From NCBI GenBank assembly GCA_964655225.1, contig CAZZMB010000050.1:1-10849 (forward strand): DNA of 10,849 bases. Reading direction: 5' to 3'. This document shows, piece after piece, positions 7,595-10,849 of the stretch. The first letter of the stretch is position 1. Each line of letters begins with the position of its first letter. A model generated the notes under the pieces. That model was not told the DNA's origin. It saw nothing but the letters and a program-made list of their open reading frames with translations, and searched no databases. Source of the stretch: JAFMKE01 sp964655225. Its GTDB lineage: Bacteria; Bacteroidota; Bacteroidia; Chitinophagales; UBA8649. The translations under genes and the position numbers were made by a program.

Positions 7595-7990
7595 CTAATT
7601 TTTTTCTATTCTAATTTCTTGAATGAGCATTGAGCCCATTTTATCTTTAGCATATACATAAGTCCTGTATGAACCAGAAGATGTTTTTAATTCGCCTATT
7701 TGATATTTCGCACCACTGCCGGAATCCCCATTATGAACCACTTTATAGCCATTAGGACTATTACTTTTAAAGAAGTTTTTAATGACCATTGCTGCTTGAC
7801 CTTTACTGTATAAGGCTTCGGTATTCAGAATAGTCAACTCCACATTGCCATCAAAATATTTAGCCAAGGCACTTGAATTTCCATTCTGAAAAGCAGTACC
7901 AATACTTGAAAAACTTTGCGCAGAGACCACTATGCAAGATGCTAACATAATCGTTAGACAGATAGATTTAATATTTACTAAAGCTTTCAT
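7595..7990 (-). CDS. DUF4783 domain protein, small exported protein
   Basis: The product is 131 aa. The N-terminus MKALVNIKSICLTIMLASCIVVSAQSF is a signal sequence: either signal peptidase I cleavage after VSA, giving a mature Gln start common in Bacteroidota, or lipoprotein processing at LASC (Cys19). The mature part of about 105 residues ('FQNGNSSALAKYFDGNVELTILN', 'YSKGQAAMVIKNFFKS', 'GSYRTYVYAKDKMGSMLIQEIRIEK') matches my memory of the DUF4783 pattern, which resembles NTF2-like folds: a helical start, then a curved sheet. The function is unknown; I infer a periplasmic or outer-membrane-associated role. It is monocistronic, with a terminator before nadC and divergent from gpmI. No clear -7 box was found upstream. 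Confidence 0.8.
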   Translation of the reverse strand: MKALVNIKSICLTIMLASCIVVSAQSFSSIGTAFQNGNSSALAKYFDGNVELTILNTEALYSKGQAAMVIKNFFKSNSPNGYKVVHNGDSGSGAKYQIGELKTSSGSYRTYVYAKDKMGSMLIQEIRIEKN

Positions 7991-8065
7991 TATTGCTACT
8001 CTTTATATTCTTTCGTAAGGTATCCAAAATTGTGCCAATAAGACCAAATTTGCCTAAAAAAGTCT

Positions 8066-8073
8066 TAATTTTG
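8066..8073 (+). promoter_or_regulatory. Candidate -7 promoter element for gpmI
   Basis: TAATTTTG is an exact TAnnTTTG match, ending 19 bp before the TTG start of gpmI. The nearest upstream TTTG (8049-8052) is only 13 bp away and another TTG (8030-8032) is 33 bp away, so no properly spaced -33 element is visible. Confidence 0.45.
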
Positions 8074-8092
8074 AGGTAAATAATGATTCAAA

Positions 8093-9628
8093 TTGAGTAA
8101 GTCTAACAAATATAAAAAAATAGCGCTAATAATTATGGATGGTTGGGGAAAAGAATTGGACCCCGCGCGAAGTGCGATAGCTCAAGCAAAAACTCCTTTT
8201 GTAGATAGTTTATATGATAAATACCCAAATAGCTCCCTGGTTACATATGGTGAAGCAGTTGGTTTGCCTGAAGGGCAAATGGGGAATAGTGAGGTGGGCC
8301 ACCTGAATCTAGGAGCAGGGCGAGTGGTCTATCAAGAATTGCAACGAATCAATCAATCAATAAGCACAGGTGAGTTATCGTCAAACATCAAACTGAATGA
8401 GACTTTTAAGTATATCAAAGAGTCTGGAAAAGTGTTGCACTTAATGGGATTGGTTTCTGATGGTGGTGTTCACTCTCACATCAATCATTTAATAGCTCTA
8501 TGCGAGTATGCTGATGCATATGGCATTGAAAAGATACGTATTCATTGTTTTATGGATGGGCGCGATTGTGCACCAAAATCGGGCAAAGGATTTATAGAAG
8601 AATTGCAAAAAAGCATTCATTCTACAAATACTGAAATAGTAAGTATTATCGGTAGATATTTCGCCATGGACAGAGACAAGCGATGGGAACGAATAAGTAA
8701 GGCTTACCATTTACTGACAGCTGGCAAAGGGGCTACATTTACAGACCCTATTGAAGCGATTGAGCAGGCTTATGCCAATGGAGAAACGGATGAATTTATT
8801 GAACCCATCTCCATCGTGGATGCGAATAAGCAAGCAAAAGGATTAGTGAACGAAGGTGATGCTGTGCTTTGTTTTAACTTTCGAACCGATCGATGTCGTG
8901 AAATTACTGAGGTACTTACTCAGCGCGATAAGCACGATTATAACATGCATAAACTGAACGTGCATTACACGACGATGACGAGTTATGATGATAAATTCAC
9001 AAATATTAAAGTATTGTTTGAAAAGGATAATCTACAAAATACTTTAGGAGAAGTAATTGCCAAGCATGGCCTAAAGCAAGCCCGAATGGCAGAAACCGAA
9101 AAATATCCTCATGTTAGTTTTTTCTTTTCTGGGGGAAGAGAAGAGCCCTTTGATAAAGAGTATCGAATCATGGAGAATTCACCTAAAGTTGCCACCTATG
9201 ATTTGCAACCCGAAATGAGCGCCCTTCCTTTAAAGGAAAAAGCGATTGATTTTTTGAAGAAAGAGGAACCGCATTTTATGTGTTTGAATTTTGCAAATAC
9301 TGATATGGTTGGTCATACCGGTATCTTTTCTGCTGCTGTTACCGCTGCTGAAACCGTAGATTCTTGCGTTGAAGATATAGTGAAAGTAGCTTTGGAATTG
9401 GATTACACCATATTTTTAACTGCAGACCATGGCAATGCAGACATCATGGTAAACATGGATGAAAGCCCGCATACTGCCCACACTAAAAACTTAGTTCCTT
9501 TATTCTTAATTAGTAATGATAAGTACAAGACTTTGAAGGCAGGTAAATTGGGTGATATTGCACCCAGTATATTGCAGTTAATGGGTATCGATAAACCACA
9601 GGAAATGACAGGCGATGTATTATTCTAA
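8093..9628 (+). CDS. gpmI: 2,3-bisphosphoglycerate-independent phosphoglycerate mutase
   Basis: The product is 511 aa, the standard iPGM length. It interconverts 3- and 2-phosphoglycerate in glycolysis using two Mn ions and a phosphoserine intermediate. The catalytic set appears complete: D16 (IIMDGWG), nucleophile S66 (GNSEVGH), H127 (GGVHSH), DGRD (155-158), R188 region (GRYFAMDRDKRWER), RTDR (264-267), K337 (EKYPH), D404 and H408 (NTDMVGHTG), D445-H446 (ADHGNAD) and H463 (SPHTAHT). The only in-frame start before the conserved 'KKIALIIMDGWG' is TTG at 8093, since an in-frame TGA ends at 8086. An ATG at 8083 lies one frame off and stops after five codons. Either TTG is used or a one-base indel separates the real ATG. 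The 3' end overlaps the lipoprotein gene by 14 bp. Confidence 0.96.
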   Translation: MSKSNKYKKIALIIMDGWGKELDPARSAIAQAKTPFVDSLYDKYPNSSLVTYGEAVGLPEGQMGNSEVGHLNLGAGRVVYQELQRINQSISTGELSSNIKLNETFKYIKESGKVLHLMGLVSDGGVHSHINHLIALCEYADAYGIEKIRIHCFMDGRDCAPKSGKGFIEELQKSIHSTNTEIVSIIGRYFAMDRDKRWERISKAYHLLTAGKGATFTDPIEAIEQAYANGETDEFIEPISIVDANKQAKGLVNEGDAVLCFNFRTDRCREITEVLTQRDKHDYNMHKLNVHYTTMTSYDDKFTNIKVLFEKDNLQNTLGEVIAKHGLKQARMAETEKYPHVSFFFSGGREEPFDKEYRIMENSPKVATYDLQPEMSALPLKEKAIDFLKKEEPHFMCLNFANTDMVGHTGIFSAAVTAAETVDSCVEDIVKVALELDYTIFLTADHGNADIMVNMDESPHTAHTKNLVPLFLISNDKYKTLKAGKLGDIAPSILQLMGIDKPQEMTGDVLF

Positions 9629-10181
9629 AAAGCACATGTATGTATACTTGTTCCTTGTCCTCTTCTTTTTATTGGGTGCTTGTGACCTGCAAAAAACAGA
9701 GAAAAACTCCTTGTACTTTGATACAGAAAAATTTATTTCGGCGGAGGTAGAACTCCTCCTTGAGGAAGTAAAGTATGTGAACGTAAGCCTAGATTTGGAT
9801 GGCAAAATAGAATCAAAAGATAGCATTGAGGTAGACAGTACGAGTTTTGATGAAATATCAAAATTGTTGAAAAAAGCCAACATTAATAAGGGAATTTTTA
9901 AAGATGAATACACTCTCGATACTATAATGGTGCTGGATCCGTCAAGCAATACCGGAGTCTCCGTTGCCTCTTACTCAACAATGAACAATGATTTAAACGT
10001 CAAGTGGCTGCAAGTGTATGAAAATGGCTCTATCAAGGCACTAATTAAGAATAAAAATGTTTTGTTTAGCTATGAGAAAGAGATATTCTATGAGAAAGGA
10101 GTCAAGTTCAGTGTAAATTCTTGGCAGAAAACCTTCAGCCAAGATAGTATTCATGTACTCAAGGAAATTGTATTTCTATAA
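9615..10181 (+). CDS. Putative lipoprotein of unknown function, coupled to gpmI
   Basis: The product is 188 aa and I do not recognise the family. The N-terminus has a positive n-region (SKKH), a hydrophobic core (YVYLFLVLFFLL) and a lipobox LGAC with Cys23, so it should be lipid-anchored. The residue after Cys is Asp. The mature part of about 165 residues is rich in acidic and lysine residues and predicted beta strands ('VNVSLDLDGKIESKDSIEVD', 'KWLQVYENGSIKALIKNKNVLFSYEKEIFYEKG'), with no enzyme motif or second membrane segment. The ATG at 9615 lies inside gpmI. A Met at residue 8 (9636) would start after the gpmI stop but would lose the KK charges, so I prefer 9615. The 14-bp overlap implies translational coupling. 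Codon use resembles its neighbours. Confidence 0.8.
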   Translation: MYYSKKHMYVYLFLVLFFLLGACDLQKTEKNSLYFDTEKFISAEVELLLEEVKYVNVSLDLDGKIESKDSIEVDSTSFDEISKLLKKANINKGIFKDEYTLDTIMVLDPSSNTGVSVASYSTMNNDLNVKWLQVYENGSIKALIKNKNVLFSYEKEIFYEKGVKFSVNSWQKTFSQDSIHVLKEIVFL

Positions 10182-10363
10182 ATCCTGTATTTTTCCGATA
10201 CCCCTTACATGTATCACCATTCTTAAACGAAATATATGGATAGATTTGATTCTTAAGAAGCTTTAGAAATGCTCGGGTTCATTGGGCAGGTCGAACTGTT
10301 TTTAAAGCAATAACAAGTGCTTTACTCGGCGTTTTAGGAGTTAAATAAAATTCAACTTAAGTA
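10182..10363. other. Intergenic stretch, no supported gene
   Basis: The region between the lipoprotein gene and the tRNA promoter has stops in all frames. It contains a 7-bp-stem hairpin (TAAAGCA at 10303-10309 with TGCTTTA at 10318-10324) lacking a T-tract, and the palindrome TTCTTAAGAA at 10250-10259. No clear terminator for the upstream gene was found. Confidence 0.5.
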
Positions 10364-10393
10364 TTTGAAATTCTAACTTTATACGTATATTTG
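10364..10393 (+). promoter_or_regulatory. Bacteroidota-type promoter of tRNA-Gly
   Basis: A -33 TTTG (10364-10367) and an exact -7 TATATTTG (10386-10393) are separated by 18 bp, matching the Bacteroidota primary sigma consensus TTTG-N(about 17-23)-TAnnTTTG. Transcription should begin near 10397-10402, leaving a leader of roughly 45-50 nt before the tRNA. It is the best promoter in the window. Confidence 0.75.
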
Positions 10394-10422
10394 CAATCCA
10401 TTTAAAAGAATGGGGAATGTTC

Positions 10423-10439
10423 TCCCGGATCAAACGGGA
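10423..10439 (+). other. Small leader hairpin before tRNA-Gly
   Basis: TCCCG (10423-10427) pairs with CGGGA (10435-10439) around a 7-nt loop, followed by AAAAAATAAG just before the tRNA. It lies in the 5' leader removed by RNase P. Without a U-run it is not a terminator. Its role is unknown. Confidence 0.4.
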
Positions 10440-10447
10440 AAAAATAA

Positions 10448-10520
10448 GCGAGAGTAGCTCAGCTGGTAGAGCACAACCTTGCCAAGGTTGGGGTCGCGAG
10501 TTCGAATCTCGTCTCCCGCT
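10448..10520 (+). tRNA. tRNA-Gly, anticodon GCC
   Basis: A 73-nt cloverleaf: acceptor GCGAGAG (10448-10454) against CTCCCGC (10513-10519); D-stem GCTC/GAGC; anticodon stem CAACC/GGTTG around loop TTGCCAA, anticodon GCC at 10481-10483; T-stem GCGAG/CTCGT with loop TTCGAAT; discriminator T73. CCA is not encoded (CA then TTA follow). Position 4 (A, 10451) faces C69 (10516), a mismatch where tRNA-Gly normally has G4-C69. The other pairs are sound apart from one G-U in the T-stem. Confidence 0.96.
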
Positions 10521-10526
10521 CATTAT

Positions 10527-10562
10527 AGAAAGAAGATTACTTGGTAATCTTCTTTCTTTTTT
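10527..10562 (+). terminator. Strong intrinsic terminator after tRNA-Gly
   Basis: AGAAAGAAGATTAC (10527-10540) is perfectly complementary to GTAATCTTCTTTCT (10544-10557). This gives a 14-bp stem with a 3-nt loop followed by a run of six Ts (10557-10562). It should release the tRNA-Gly transcript before tRNA-Leu. Confidence 0.88.
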
Positions 10563-10578
10563 CCGATAGTTATCGGAA
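10561..10578. repeat. 18-bp inverted repeat between the tRNA genes
   Basis: TTCCGATAGTTATCGGAA has 8-bp perfect arms around a GT centre. It begins inside the T-tract of the preceding terminator and ends 16 bp before tRNA-Leu. It could be a transcript hairpin or a protein-binding site. The half TTTTTCCGATA also occurs at 10190-10200. Confidence 0.6.
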
Positions 10579-10594
10579 TTTAAAACACCTACCT

Positions 10595-10678
10595 ACCCTG
10601 GTGGTGGAATTGGTAGACACGCAAGACTTAAAATCTTGTGATCGCAAGGTCGTGCGGGTTCAAGTCCCGCCCGGGGTA
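10595..10678 (+). tRNA. tRNA-Leu, anticodon UAA
   Basis: An 84-nt class II tRNA: acceptor ACCCTGG (10595-10601) against CCGGGGT (10671-10677), with A1-U72 and a U5-G68 wobble; D-arm GTG/CAC; anticodon stem CAAGA/TCTTG around loop CTTAAAA, anticodon TAA at 10629-10631; long variable arm with stem GATC/GGTC and GCAA loop; T-stem GCGGG/CCCGC with loop TTCAAGT; discriminator A73, as leucyl-tRNA synthetase requires. CCA is not encoded. An initial A1-U72 pair instead of G1-C72 is mildly unusual for bacterial tRNA-Leu. Confidence 0.96.
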
Positions 10679-10682
10679 CATT

Positions 10683-10716
10683 AAGGGAAGCATTCGAAAG
10701 ATTGTTTCCCTTTTTT
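10683..10716 (+). terminator. Intrinsic terminator after tRNA-Leu
   Basis: AAGGGAAGCA (10683-10692) pairs with TGTTTCCCTT (10703-10712), a 10-bp stem with one G-U and a 10-nt loop, followed by TTTTTT, G, then more Ts. It begins 4 nt after the tRNA discriminator base. Confidence 0.85.
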
Positions 10717-10772
10717 GTTTTTTCCCTTTGCAACCTATTGATAATCATGTAAATAAATGCAAAGCCCTCTTT

Positions 10773-10847
10773 GAACTTCGGAGTTCGATACTTCTTACCT
10801 GTAAACACAAGTTTTTCATACAATATCGAACTCAATAGTTTTTTCTT
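10773..10847 (+). other. Overlapping inverted repeats with a T-tract at the right edge
   Basis: GAACT (10773-10777) pairs with AGTTC (10782-10786) over a TCGG loop. Alternatively GAGTTCGATA (10781-10790) pairs with TATCGAACTC (10824-10833), followed by a T-run from 10839. The two folds share bases and exclude each other. No gene is supported in 10717-10849; the right side is truncated. Confidence 0.4.
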
Positions 10848-10849
10848 GA

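Noticed and set aside
8498..8710. Minus-strand 70-aa ORF inside gpmI
   Set aside because: It is a shadow frame of a strongly conserved enzyme, with no start context or recognisable motif.
9620..9949. Minus-strand 109-aa ORF opposite the lipoprotein gene
   Set aside because: The plus strand has a good signal sequence and lipobox plus coupling to gpmI; the antisense frame is low-complexity and serine-rich.
10250..10345. Short plus-strand frame reading 'RNARVHWAGRTVFKAITSALLGVLGVK'
   Set aside because: It looks faintly protein-like, but it is about 30 codons, has no start codon after the upstream TGA and no recognised family; possibly chance or a remnant.
10341..10523. Minus-strand 60-aa ORF containing 'SGRRDSNSRPQPWQGCALPAELL'
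   Set aside because: This is the antisense translation of tRNA-Gly, a well-known spurious protein in databases.
10593..10838. ORFs on both strands over tRNA-Leu ('VPRAGLEPARPCDHKILSLACLPIPPPG' on minus; 'MIARSCGFKSRPGYIKG' on plus)
   Set aside because: Both read through the tRNA and its terminator; the amino-acid pattern is the usual tRNA artefact.
10678..10849. Integrative element attached at the tRNA-Leu 3' end
   Set aside because: No repeat of the tRNA 3' end and no integrase gene are present in the remaining sequence; a terminator follows directly. The window is too short to exclude it further right.

Overview
The window reads as chromosomal DNA from a low-GC member of the Bacteroidota, most likely a Cytophagales-type bacterium. 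Three observations support this. It carries a complete gliding-type ABC exporter set (GldA, GldF, GldG) and a DUF4783 protein. Several intergenic regions contain the Bacteroidota -7 promoter element TAnnTTTG. Classical Shine-Dalgarno sequences are mostly absent before starts. No mobile element, CRISPR array, rRNA or phage gene was found; the content is largely housekeeping.

Layout. (1) Positions 1-4219, minus strand: an operon read gldA, gldF, gldG, then a DUF4340 gene that runs off the left edge. The junctions are extremely tight: stop touching start, two stops then GTG, and an ATGA overlap. The operon encodes the ATPase, the permease, a membrane-anchored auxiliary protein and a second membrane-anchored extracytoplasmic protein of one ABC-2-type system. 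(2) Positions 4329-5357, plus strand: an orphan radical SAM/SPASM enzyme, divergent from gldA across about 109 bp that holds palindromes and a candidate gldA promoter. A probable bidirectional terminator separates it from the next, converging block. (3) Positions 5398-7525, minus strand: nadC (NAD biosynthesis), a DAGK/sphingosine-kinase-like lipid kinase and a bacterial SUI1/YciH-like factor, spaced 9-10 bp apart. (4) Positions 7595-7990, minus strand: a small exported DUF4783 protein, with a strong terminator-like hairpin between it and nadC that ends 3 nt before the nadC AUG. (5) Positions 8093-10181, plus strand: gpmI (cofactor-independent phosphoglycerate mutase) with a problematic start, overlapped by an unrecognised lipoprotein gene. 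(6) Positions 10364-10716, plus strand: a canonical promoter, tRNA-Gly(GCC), a terminator, tRNA-Leu(UAA) and a second terminator.

I see no convincing new multi-gene system. The observations most worth checking are small: an A-C mismatch in the acceptor stem of tRNA-Gly; a tRNA-Leu gene placed behind a 14-bp perfect terminator with no visible promoter of its own; the terminator-like hairpin abutting the nadC start; the gpmI TTG start overlapped by a 5-codon ATG mini-ORF (possibly a one-base indel); and the shared reading frame of gldA, gldF and gldG, separated only by stop codons. Four of eleven genes appear to use GTG or TTG starts.
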